Notes under the pieces: model-generated | The model's database searches: none | Told to the model about the DNA's origin: nothing | The model's input: the letters and a program-made list of their open reading frames with translations, nothing else | Program-made: the position numbers and the translations under genes | Source of the DNA: Stagnihabitans sp043721775 | Lineage (GTDB): Bacteria; Pseudomonadota; Alphaproteobacteria; Rhodobacterales; Rhodobacteraceae | Direction of reading: 5' to 3' | DNA length: 6,446 nt | NCBI GenBank assembly: GCA_043721775.1 | Contig: JAYSQA010000317.1 | Location: 1 to 6,446 of the forward strand | Part shown: piece by piece, positions 1 to 5,966 of the stretch | How positions within the stretch are numbered: position 1 is the stretch's first letter | How the letters are laid out: each line of letters begins with the position of its first letter

Positions 1-2
1 GC

Positions 3-209
3 CCCAGAAAAACCCTCGGATGGAAAACTCCTGCCAAGGCAATGGCTGAAGAAATCAAAGCCTTCAGCTCAACCGTTGCACTTGATGTTTGGGACAACGA
101 CCTTGGGGGTGCGAAGTCCCCCAGCAGGGGCCGCCGCACGCCCTCAGGGATCAGTGCCACGCCCCTTCATGCACCGCCGCCGCTTCGGCTTCCAGCATCG
201 GGCCGATGA
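3..209 (+). CDS. IS30-family transposase, C-terminal fragment (cut by window edge)
   Basis: The frame starting at base 3 reads PRKTLGWKTPAKAMAEE and then IKAFSSTVALDV. This matches the conserved C-terminal tail of IS30-family DDE transposases, where the R-P-R-K-T-L-G-(W/F)-K-T-P segment follows the last catalytic region. The N-terminal helix-turn-helix and the DDE residues lie outside the window, so nothing can be said about whether the element is intact. Transposase-like sequence ends about base 89. The frame then stays open to a TGA at 207-209, running antisense through the 3' end of the deaminase gene; those last 40 or so codons do not look like transposase. Family members usually stop shortly after this tail, so the original stop may have been lost or the element truncated near base 90. 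No terminal inverted repeat could be fixed without the left end. The family call is solid; the coding end is not. Confidence 0.7.
   Translation, partial: PRKTLGWKTPAKAMAEEIKAFSSTVALDVWDNDLGGAKSPSRGRRTPSGISATPLHAPPPLRLPASGR
104..123 (-). terminator. Candidate terminator hairpin after the deaminase gene
   Basis: TGGGGG at 104-109 pairs with CCCCCA at 118-123 across an 8-nt loop. On the - strand the hairpin begins 27 nt past the deaminase stop. No T-run follows it on that strand, so it is a weak rho-independent terminator at best. It could instead be an mRNA 3'-end stabiliser or a structure at the edge of the IS30 remnant. Confidence 0.3.
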
Positions 210-624
210 TTTCCACCTGCCTCTGCCCCGCCGCAAACACCACATGGCACGGCAAATCCAGCGTCGGGTTTTCGGGGTGGTCGCCGGTGATTTTCTTCAG
301 GTCTTTCTCGGTCAGGCCGAAGACCACGCGCTTCAATCCGGTCCAGTAGATCGCACCCGCGCACATCGCGCAGGGCTCGGCGGAGGTGTAGATGGTGCAT
401 TCAGCCAGAAGGGCTTTCGGCAGGGTGGTGGAGGCGCGGGTCATCAGGACGCGCTCGGCGTGGCCGGTCATGTCGTGGTCTGGCATGTAGGCGTTGTGTT
501 GGGTCATCAGGACGGTGCCATCGGGGCCCACGAGGATGCATGCGAAGGGGTGGTTACCGGCCTCGCGCGCCTTTCGGCTTTCCTCGATGGCAAGGCGGAG
601 CAGGGCTTCGTGGTCTGGGGGCAT
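151..624 (-). CDS. CMP/dCMP-type zinc deaminase, guanine/nucleoside deaminase-like
   Basis: This 157-residue protein belongs to the cytidine/deoxycytidylate deaminase superfamily, which removes an amino group hydrolytically using a zinc-bound water. Zinc and proton-transfer residues are visible as GHAE (H55, E57) and EPCAMC (C85, C88), followed by the AIYW segment seen in the guanine deaminase/TadA branch. Length matches bacterial GuaD-type enzymes (about 156 residues) and it ends in an aromatic C-terminal stretch (EGAWH). HPF near residue 25 and the HN pair near 43-44 fit the substrate pocket region. The ATG at 624 is chosen because GGAG lies 7 nt upstream (635..632). A frame extension upstream to 882 is possible but looks non-coding. 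Divergent from a BMP-type ABC importer, it plausibly deaminates an imported purine such as guanine, but a cytosine or nucleoside substrate cannot be excluded. TadA is less likely: the TAHAE and AR(I/L) forms typical of TadA are absent. Confidence 0.88.
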   Translation of the reverse strand: MPPDHEALLRLAIEESRKAREAGNHPFACILVGPDGTVLMTQHNAYMPDHDMTGHAERVLMTRASTTLPKALLAECTIYTSAEPCAMCAGAIYWTGLKRVVFGLTEKDLKKITGDHPENPTLDLPCHVVFAAGQRQVEIIGPMLEAEAAAVHEGAWH

Positions 625-783
625 GGGCGCGCTCCGGGGGCATGGGTTTGCGGCAGAGTTGCCGGGAAACGGGCGGCTGGCAAGGGTTTCTGGGTTTCGG
701 CTTTGCCCGTTTGCGGGGCGTTTGCCTTGATCTTGGGCAATCCCACGGCTGGGCTTGAGGGAATCCCTTGTTTCGCGGAGAGG

Positions 784-808
784 TTCCAGTCTAGCCTTCG
801 GCTTGGAA
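784..808 (+). other. Stem-loop in the ABC operon leader, with an alternative pairing
   Basis: TTCCA (784-788) pairs with TGGAA (804-808), and the inner AGCC (793-796) pairs with GGCT (800-803) around a TTC loop, leaving GTCT unpaired on the 5' side. The segment can pair differently: CCAGT (786-790) also matches ACTGG (809-813). The two outer stems share bases and exclude each other. Whether the segment is transcribed depends on an unmapped start site. Confidence 0.4.
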
Positions 809-864
809 ACTGGCTGCGACAGATGGCCGGAACCGGAAAACTGGGGGTTAACGTGAGACATTTG

Positions 865-886
865 CGGTTTTGCGAGGCGCAAGCCG
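865..886 (+). other. Stem-loop in the ABC operon leader
   Basis: CGG (865-867) pairs with CCG (884-886), and TTGCG (870-874) pairs with CGCAA (878-882) around an AGG loop. T869 can wobble with G883, leaving T868 bulged. About nine pairs make it one of the stronger structures upstream of the operon. It lies about 130 nt before the ATPase start and is not followed by a T-run, so it does not look like a terminator. Role unknown. Confidence 0.4.
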
Positions 887-925
887 GGGGGCTGTCAGGC
901 TTGGGCCGGAGTTTGTGTCCGTTCT

Positions 926-958
926 TTGAAGCTGCTTCCAATTCTGGCGACATATACA
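926..958 (+). promoter_or_regulatory. Weak candidate promoter for the ABC operon
   Basis: TTGAAG at 926-931 resembles a -35 box, and the only AT-rich patch nearby is CATATACA at 951-958. Taking CATATA as the -10 gives a 19-nt spacer; taking TATACA gives 21 nt. Both are longer than the usual 16-18. An imperfect inverted repeat, GAAG-CTG-CTTC, overlaps the -35. If real, transcription would begin near 965 and the two stem-loops at 784-886 would lie upstream of the RNA. Confidence 0.2.
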
Positions 959-1004
959 AGGCAGGGGCCCGCAGTCATCACTTTCCCTGCCCGCAATGAC
1001 GAAC

Positions 1005-1008
1005 GGAG
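1005..1008 (+). promoter_or_regulatory. Shine-Dalgarno that decides the ATPase start
   Basis: GGAG at 1005-1008 lies 5 nt before the ATG at 1014. The in-frame ATG at 996 is preceded only by pyrimidine-rich sequence with no Shine-Dalgarno match. The downstream ATG is therefore preferred. Confidence 0.6.
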
Positions 1009-1013
1009 TGCCG

Positions 1014-2597
1014 ATGCCAGCCTTGTCCGACACCGCATCACCCGAAACCGCATCAACTGACGCTGCCCGACTGCAACTGACCGGCATCACCAAGCGTTTT
1101 CCGGGCGTGCTGGCGAATGACCAAGTGAGCTTCTCGGTCTGGCCCGGCGAAATTCATGCGCTGCTGGGCGAGAATGGGGCGGGCAAGTCGACGCTGGTGA
1201 AGATGATCTACGGGATCATGCAGCCGGATGAAGGGGAAATTCGCTGGAACGGGCAGCGGATCTCGGTAGCCAATCCAAAGGCGGCGCGGCGCTTGGGGAT
1301 CGGGATGGTATTTCAGCATTTCTCGCTTTTTGAGGCGATGACGGTGCTGGAGAATATCGCCTTGGGGATGGACGCGAAGATCCCGGCGCGGGAGTTGGAG
1401 GGGCGGATTACGGCCGTTATGAGCCAGTATGGCTTGAAGCTGGAGCCGCACCGGATTGTGTCCACGCTTTCGGTGGGCGAGCGGCAGCGGATCGAAATTG
1501 TGCGCGCCTTGCTGCTCAATCCCAAGCTGCTGATCATGGATGAGCCGACCTCTGTGCTGACGCCGCAAGAGGTGGAGCAGTTGTTCATCGTCTTGCGCAA
1601 GCTGGCGGCGGAGGGATGCTCCATCCTGTACATCAGCCATAAACTACATGAAATCAAGGCATTGTGCGATACAGCGACGATTCTGCGCGGCGGCAAGCTG
1701 GTTGATACCTGTGATCCGAAGGTGGAGACCAGCCGCTCGATGGCCGAGAAGATGATCGGCGGCAGTTTGAAGGATATTCAGCGCGGCGCGGCGCGCGGGT
1801 TCGGGGTGGACAAGCTGAAGGTTGCCAAGCTGTCGCTGGCGGCGGATGGGCCGTTTGAGACGGCTTTGAAGGATATTTCCTTCAACGTGCGGGCCGGAGA
1901 GATTTTTGGCATCGCTGGCGTGGCGGGCAATGGGCAGAACGCTTTGTTGCTGGCGCTGTCGGGGGAGGAGCCTGGTCTGGACCATGCCTCGGTCACGGTG
2001 GACGGGGTTGAGGTCGGGCGGATGAAGGCGCGGGAACGGCGGGGCAAGGGCGTCGCCTCGGTGCCGGAGGAGCGCAATGGCCATGCGGCGGTGCCGGTGT
2101 TCAGTTTGGCGGATAATGCGATTTTGACGGCGCGGGATCGGTTGGGGATGGTGCGGGCGGGGTTGATTGATCCGAAAGCGGCGCGGACTTATGCCGGTGA
2201 GGTGATCGGGGCGTTTGCCGTCAAGGCCACCGGGCCGGGGGCTATGGCCGAAAGCCTGTCGGGCGGGAATTTGCAGAAGTACATCATGGGGCGCGAGATT
2301 TTGCAAAAGCCGCAGGTGTTGGTCGTCAGCCAGCCGACATGGGGGGTGGATGCGGGGGCTGCTGCGGCGATCCATCAGGCGCTGGTGGACCTCGCGGCGA
2401 CCGGTTCGGCGATTGTGGTGATCTCGCAAGATCTGGATGAATTGCTGTCCTTGTGTGACACATTGGCTGTGATCAACGGCGGGCGGTTGTCCGTGCCTAT
2501 GAAGGTGTCAGAGGCAAAGATTGATGAGATTGGTTTGCTGATGGGCGGCATTCACGGCCAGGAAAATCTGACGGAGGATCCGGCCCATGCGCATTAA
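1014..2597 (+). CDS. BMP-family purine/nucleoside-type ABC importer, double ATP-binding protein
   Basis: This cytoplasmic subunit (527 residues) carries two fused nucleotide-binding domains, as in the NupO/YufO and RbsA-like ATPases. The first domain is complete: Walker A GENGAGKST (52-60), Q-loop glutamine 101, signature LSVGERQR (152-159), Walker B LLIMDEP (172-178) and H-loop H209. The second domain is degenerate: its P-loop reads GVAGNGQNA (302-310) with no Lys-Ser/Thr. A normal signature LSGGNLQK (415-422) remains, but Walker B reads VVSQPT (437-442), with Ser-Gln where Asp-Glu is expected, and ISQD occupies the H-switch position. This asymmetry is usual in the family, so ATP hydrolysis probably depends on the first domain. 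The ATG at 1014 is preferred to 996 for its Shine-Dalgarno. The stop overlaps the next gene by 11 nt, implying translational coupling. Length matches the family. The family call is firm, the substrate inferred. Confidence 0.93.
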   Translation: MPALSDTASPETASTDAARLQLTGITKRFPGVLANDQVSFSVWPGEIHALLGENGAGKSTLVKMIYGIMQPDEGEIRWNGQRISVANPKAARRLGIGMVFQHFSLFEAMTVLENIALGMDAKIPARELEGRITAVMSQYGLKLEPHRIVSTLSVGERQRIEIVRALLLNPKLLIMDEPTSVLTPQEVEQLFIVLRKLAAEGCSILYISHKLHEIKALCDTATILRGGKLVDTCDPKVETSRSMAEKMIGGSLKDIQRGAARGFGVDKLKVAKLSLAADGPFETALKDISFNVRAGEIFGIAGVAGNGQNALLLALSGEEPGLDHASVTVDGVEVGRMKARERRGKGVASVPEERNGHAAVPVFSLADNAILTARDRLGMVRAGLIDPKAARTYAGEVIGAFAVKATGPGAMAESLSGGNLQKYIMGREILQKPQVLVVSQPTWGVDAGAAAAIHQALVDLAATGSAIVVISQDLDELLSLCDTLAVINGGRLSVPMKVSEAKIDEIGLLMGGIHGQENLTEDPAHAH

Positions 2598-3675
2598 GCT
2601 GGAAAAGCGGCGCGAGCCGAGCATGGCGATGCTGGTGGTGACGCCGGTGGCGTCAGTGCTGCTGACGATGGTGATTGGCGTGGTGGCGTTTGATCTGATC
2701 GGGATCAACGGGTTCAAGGCGGTGGTGGACATCTTTCTTTCGCCGATCCTTGTCAGCTATAAGTGGCAGGATGTGGCGCTAAAGGCGGCACCTTTGATCA
2801 TCATCGCCTTGGGGCTGTCGATGGGCAACCGGGCGCAGGTCTGGAACATCGGGGCGGAAGGGCAGTATGTCATCGGCGCTTTGTGCAGTGCGGGGGTGGG
2901 GATTGCGTTTGGGGCCTCGGGTGGGTTCTTTGTCATCTTGCTGATGGTGCTGGCCGGGATGCTGGGAGGCGGCGCCTGGGCGGCAATTCCGGCGGTACTG
3001 CGCACAAAGTTCAATGTGAATGAGATTTTGTCGAGCCTGATGCTGACCTATGTGGCGTTGCAGGTCTTGGGCTATATGGTCGGCGGGCCTTGGAAAGACC
3101 CGAACGGGCGGAACTTTCCGGCGACGGCGCCCTTGATTGACAGCCAGACTTTGCCCGTTTGGCCGGGGTCTACCGTGCATCTTGGGGTGCTGGTGGCGTT
3201 GGTGCTGCCGTTCATCTTCTGGGTGATCATGGCGCGGTCAGAGTTTGGCTATCAGGTGCGGGTGGTGGGGTCCTCGCCTACCGCCGCACGGCATGGCGGA
3301 TTTGACAGCAAGCGCACGATCTGGGCCACGCTGGTGATTGGCGGGGCTATGGCGGGTTTGGCGGGGTCGCTGGAGTTTACCGGGGTTTTGCACAAGATCG
3401 ACCTTGGGTTTCCGTCGGGCTACGGGTTTACGGCGATCATCGTGGCGTTTCTGGGCAGGCTCAATCCGATTGGGTGTTTGATTGCCGGGATCGTGCTGGC
3501 GGTGACTTATGTGGGCGGGCAAATGGCGCAAACCTCGGTTCATATCCCGAATTCGACGGCGGGCATCTTTCAGGCGATGATGCTGTTCTTCATTCTGGCG
3601 AGTGACATTCTGGTGCGCTACCGCGTGCGGGTGATCACTGCGACCAAGGCGCCAATCGCGAAAGTGGGGGCATAA
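2587..3675 (+). CDS. BMP-family ABC importer permease 1 (YufP/NupP type)
   Basis: This 362-residue inner-membrane permease belongs to the branched-chain amino acid/ribose-type permease superfamily (BPD_transp_2). Its first hydrophobic helix spans about residues 14-37, with roughly eight to ten membrane segments in all. Subfamily hallmarks are visible: GNRAQVWNIGAEGQ (80-93), NVNEILSSLMLTYVA (143-157) and GYGFTAIIVAFLGRLNPIG (278-296). The basic N-terminus (MRIKLEKRRE) fits a cytoplasmic start. The start overlaps the ATPase end by 11 nt and has GGAGG at 2573-2577, 9 nt upstream. It should pair with permease 2 to form the membrane channel, driven by the double ATPase. Glycine codons are mostly GGG and many leucines TTG, unlike the binding-protein gene. 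No frameshift or truncation is seen. Confidence 0.92.
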   Translation: MRIKLEKRREPSMAMLVVTPVASVLLTMVIGVVAFDLIGINGFKAVVDIFLSPILVSYKWQDVALKAAPLIIIALGLSMGNRAQVWNIGAEGQYVIGALCSAGVGIAFGASGGFFVILLMVLAGMLGGGAWAAIPAVLRTKFNVNEILSSLMLTYVALQVLGYMVGGPWKDPNGRNFPATAPLIDSQTLPVWPGSTVHLGVLVALVLPFIFWVIMARSEFGYQVRVVGSSPTAARHGGFDSKRTIWATLVIGGAMAGLAGSLEFTGVLHKIDLGFPSGYGFTAIIVAFLGRLNPIGCLIAGIVLAVTYVGGQMAQTSVHIPNSTAGIFQAMMLFFILASDILVRYRVRVITATKAPIAKVGA

Positions 3676-4598
3676 TGAGTCTGGAGTTCATCATTGCGGC
3701 GATCATTACGGTGGTGGGGCTGACCACGCCGATCCTGCTCGCGGGGCTTGGGGAACTGGTGGTCGAGAAATCGGGCGTCTTGAACCTTGGGGTCGAGGGG
3801 ATGATGCTGGTAGGGGCGATTTCCGGCTTTGCGGTGACTGTGTTTACCTTCAACCCGTGGCTTGGCGTCTTGGGGGCTGCGGCGGGCGGGGCTGCGGCGT
3901 CGATGCTGTTTGCGGTGCTGGTGTTGCAGTTGAACTCCAATCAGGTGGCGACGGGGCTGGCGCTGACAATCTTTGGCACGGGGTTGTCATCTTTGTTGGG
4001 GCTTAGCTTTACCGGGCGGATCGTGGCGCCGTTTCTGTCGGTGTTTCCGGACTATCTGGCGAAAGACCCGGTCTGGCGGCTGTTTTTCGGGCACTCGCCG
4101 ATTGTGTACTTTGCCATTCTGATGATCCCCCTGACGGCGTGGTTCCTGAAATCGACACGGGCCGGGTTGATCTTGCGGGCGGTGGGGGAAAATGACCTGT
4201 CAGCGCATTCCATTGGCTACTCGGTCGTCAAAGTGCGCTATGCGGCGATTGCCTTTGGCGGCGCGATGGCAGGGATTGGAGGCTGCTATTTCAGCATGGT
4301 CATCACGCCGATGTGGGCCGAGAAGATGACGGCGGGGCGCGGCTGGATAGCGCTGGCGCTGGTGGTGTTTGCCGGATGGCGAACTGGCCGATTGCTGGCA
4401 GGCGCCTATTTTTTCGGCATTCTTATGGCGCTGGAACTTTATGCAAAAGCCTCGGGCTTCTCATTCTTGCCGAGCCAATTCTGGGCGGCTATGCCCTACG
4501 CCATGACGGTGGTTGCCCTTTCTTTCATCTCTTCCCGAGGAACTGCGGGGGCCAATGCGCCTGCATGTCTGGGGAAACCGTTCCTGCCTTCGACTTAG
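3675..4598 (+). CDS. BMP-family ABC importer permease 2 (YufQ/NupQ type)
   Basis: This second inner-membrane permease (307 residues) is the shorter partner of the heterodimeric channel. Family hallmarks run in order: TTPILLAGLGELVVEKSG (17-34) leading into VLNLGVEGMML (35-45), the helix around SNQVATGLALTIFGTGL (88-104), then GENDLSAHSIGY (171-182), and ITPMWAEKMTAGRGWIALAL (210-229). The C-terminus carries the usual LGKPF (299-303). About eight to nine hydrophobic segments are present. Its ATG shares one base with the TAA of permease 1, a coupling arrangement; upstream there is only a G-run (GTGGGGG), so translation may rely on ribosomes finishing the previous gene. The stop TAG sits inside the 5' arm of a hairpin preceding the binding-protein gene. 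Length and motif order are normal. Confidence 0.92.
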   Translation: MSLEFIIAAIITVVGLTTPILLAGLGELVVEKSGVLNLGVEGMMLVGAISGFAVTVFTFNPWLGVLGAAAGGAAASMLFAVLVLQLNSNQVATGLALTIFGTGLSSLLGLSFTGRIVAPFLSVFPDYLAKDPVWRLFFGHSPIVYFAILMIPLTAWFLKSTRAGLILRAVGENDLSAHSIGYSVVKVRYAAIAFGGAMAGIGGCYFSMVITPMWAEKMTAGRGWIALALVVFAGWRTGRLLAGAYFFGILMALELYAKASGFSFLPSQFWAAMPYAMTVVALSFISSRGTAGANAPACLGKPFLPST

Positions 4599-4616
4599 GT
4601 TTGCCCCGGCAAACCT
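4597..4616 (+). other. Perfect hairpin overlapping the permease 2 stop, ahead of the binding-protein gene
   Basis: AGGTTTGC (4597-4604) pairs with GCAAACCT (4609-4616) around a CCCG loop, and the last two bases of the TAG stop (4596-4598) lie in the 5' arm. No T-run follows, so full termination is unlikely. An A-rich, apparently unstructured stretch and the AGGAG of the next gene follow about 30 nt later. Such a hairpin could protect a processed 5' end or uncouple binding-protein expression from the permeases. The structure is clear; its role is inferred. Confidence 0.6.
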
Positions 4617-4657
4617 GACTGCCTTCCACCTGAACAAAAAACCAACAGGAGAGTCTG

Positions 4658-5737
4658 ATGACCAAGATTTCCCGCCGTACGTTGATGAAAGGGGCCGGTG
4701 TCGCCGCCCTTTCGACGCTGGCAAAACCGGCGCTCGCCGCTGGCAAAGTAAAAGTCGGCTTCATCTTCCTTGGGGTCATTGGCGACTCGGGTTGGACCTG
4801 GGCGCACAACAAGGGCCGGATGCAGATCGAAAGCGAACTGGGCGACAAGGTCGAGACAATCTATGTCGAGAACGTTGCCGAAGATGCCTCGGCAATTCCG
4901 CAGATCCGCGATCTGGCGCAGCAGGGCTGCAAGCTGATCTTTACCGCGTCTTTCGGTTATATGGAGCAGACCCTGCAAGTGGCGGGCGAGTTCCCGGATG
5001 TGAAGTTCGAGCATTGCACCGGCTACAAGCGCGCAGAAAATGTGTCGACCTACAACTCTAAGTTCCACGAGGGTCGCGCCGTTTTGGGCACCATTGCGGG
5101 CAAGATGTCGAAGTCGGGGGTTTTGGGCTATCTGGGGTCGTACAAGGTGCCGGAAGTTGTGCTTGGGGTGAACGCGTTCACCCTGTCGGCGCAGAAGCAG
5201 AACCCGGCTGCGACAGTGAAGCTGGTGATGATCGACAGCTGGTACGATCCGCCGAAAGAAGCCGCTGCGACCGAGACTCTGATCAACCTTGGCTGCGACG
5301 TCATAACGACGCACACCGACAGTCCGGCCGCGCTGCAAGTGATGGAGCAGAAAGGTGTTTTCGGATTTGGCCAGGGGGCCGACATGTCGGCCTATGCGCC
5401 GACTGCGCATCTGACCGCGATCGAGGACATCTGGGGGCCCTATTACGTGGAGCGCGCCAAGGCGATTCTGGACGGTTCGTGGAAGTCGATGGACACGTGG
5501 GACGGGTTCAAGGAAGGCACTGTCGTCATCTCGGCCTACAACAAGAGCCTTCCGGCGGATGTCGTGGCTTTGGCGGACGGCGTGCAGGCGGGCTACAAGG
5601 ATGGCAGCTACAACATCTTCACCGGGCCGATCTATGATCAGGACGGCAAGAAGCGGGTTGAGGATGGCGTCGTGATGGCGGACGGCGATCTGGCTGTGAT
5701 CGACTGGTTCGTGAAGGGCGTCGAGAGCGCGTCCTGA
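4658..5737 (+). CDS. BMP-family substrate-binding protein with Tat signal (purine/nucleoside-type)
   Basis: This periplasmic binding component (359 residues) delivers ligand to the two permeases. The N-terminus MTKISRRTLMKG is a twin-arginine (Tat) signal with an S-R-R-x-L core and a short hydrophobic stretch; cleavage is likely after ALA near residue 27. There is no lipobox cysteine, so it should be soluble, whereas Gram-positive BMP/TmpC homologues are lipoproteins. Family motifs follow: GDSGWTWAHNKGR (42-54), the segment ending FGYMEQTLQVAGEFPDVKF (99-117), YNSKFHEGRAVLGTIAGKM (132-150), YLGSYKVPEVVLGVNAF (158-174), DSPAALQVMEQKGV (221-234) and IFTGPIYDQDGK (320-331). This is the normal two-lobe BMP fold at usual length. 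The start has a strong Shine-Dalgarno, AGGAG at 4647-4651, 6 nt upstream. Glycine codons are mainly GGC, unlike the GGG-rich permeases, suggesting selection for higher expression. Ligand is probably a purine base or nucleoside, by family and the neighbouring deaminase. Confidence 0.93.
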   Translation: MTKISRRTLMKGAGVAALSTLAKPALAAGKVKVGFIFLGVIGDSGWTWAHNKGRMQIESELGDKVETIYVENVAEDASAIPQIRDLAQQGCKLIFTASFGYMEQTLQVAGEFPDVKFEHCTGYKRAENVSTYNSKFHEGRAVLGTIAGKMSKSGVLGYLGSYKVPEVVLGVNAFTLSAQKQNPAATVKLVMIDSWYDPPKEAAATETLINLGCDVITTHTDSPAALQVMEQKGVFGFGQGADMSAYAPTAHLTAIEDIWGPYYVERAKAILDGSWKSMDTWDGFKEGTVVISAYNKSLPADVVALADGVQAGYKDGSYNIFTGPIYDQDGKKRVEDGVVMADGDLAVIDWFVKGVESAS

Positions 5738-5765
5738 TCGGGGCCAGAGTTTGGGCCAGCGCTTG

Positions 5766-5794
5766 GGAAAGGCCCGAGTGTGGCGGGCCTTTCC
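5766..5794 (+). terminator. Rho-independent terminator of the ABC operon
   Basis: GGAAAGGCCCG (5766-5776) pairs perfectly with CGGGCCTTTCC (5784-5794), 11 bp around a 7-nt loop, followed by GTTT. It lies 28 nt past the binding-protein stop. The A-rich 5' arm matched to a CTTT 3' arm is the typical form and could also work from the - strand. Confidence 0.8.
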
Positions 5795-5805
5795 GTTTGG
5801 GGAGC

Positions 5806-5822
5806 ATGGGCAGATTGCCCAT
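5806..5822. repeat. Short palindrome of interspersed-repeat type
   Basis: ATGGGC (5806-5811) pairs with GCCCAT (5817-5822) across AGATT, followed by CCTAC. The core GGGCAGATTGCCCA resembles palindromes I associate with dispersed intergenic repeats in Rhodobacteraceae genomes. That resemblance is from memory and only one copy is present here. Confidence 0.35.
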
Positions 5823-5858
5823 CCTACCTATGGCAAGGGCCGCGCGTTTGGCTGGCAG

Positions 5859-5883
5859 CTGGAGGGGTTTCACACCCCTCCAG
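5859..5883. repeat. Strong hairpin, possible bidirectional terminator or REP-like element
   Basis: CTGGAGGGGT (5859-5868) pairs perfectly with ACCCCTCCAG (5874-5883) around a 5-nt loop. It lies between the operon terminator and the 3' end of the - strand SRPBCC pseudogene. It could terminate - strand transcription, although no T-run follows on either strand. The flanking CCTCCC and GGGATATTTG resemble recurrent intergenic motifs of Rhodobacteraceae; this is inference. Confidence 0.45.
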
Positions 5884-5966
5884 ACCTCCCTGTGGGATAT
5901 TTGTACAGTGTGAATGGAGCGGGCGGGGGACGGGGAAGGCGGGGGGCTTGGTCCTTGTCGGGACGC

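Larger units (their letters stand above)
625..1013. other. Divergent intergenic region between deaminase and ABC operon
   Basis: These 389 bp separate the two divergent start codons and should carry both promoters and any shared operator. Frames stay open across it on both strands, but their translations are proline/arginine/glycine-rich and resemble no protein, as expected from GC-rich shadow frames. Two good stem-loops are listed separately. I found no convincing sigma-70 pair, no RutR-like TTGACCA palindrome, and no recognisable core of the classical purine riboswitch. A weak imperfect inverted repeat, GAAG-CTG-CTTC, occurs at 928-938. Confidence 0.7.

Noticed and set aside
625..882. Upstream extension of the deaminase frame to an ATG at 882
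   Set aside because: The extra 86 residues resemble no domain. The ATG at 624 has a GGAG 7 nt away and gives the normal family length.
625..995. Classical purine or other known riboswitch upstream of the ATPase
   Set aside because: I could not find the conserved loop and core sequences of the purine riboswitch, and the xanthine (NMT1) consensus could not be checked from memory; only generic stem-loops are reported.
76..999. Long + strand open frame across the deaminase gene and the intergenic region
   Set aside because: It is largely antisense to the well-supported deaminase, has low-complexity Gly/Arg/Ala-rich composition and no recognisable motif; long shadow frames are expected in GC-rich DNA.
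1644..2429. 261-codon - strand open frame opposite the ATPase gene
   Set aside because: It is Arg/His/Pro-rich with no motif and fully antisense to a confirmed double ATPase.
4595..5410. 271-codon - strand open frame opposite the binding-protein gene
   Set aside because: The sense strand encodes a clear BMP protein with signal and motifs; the antisense product is His/Arg-rich with no family features.
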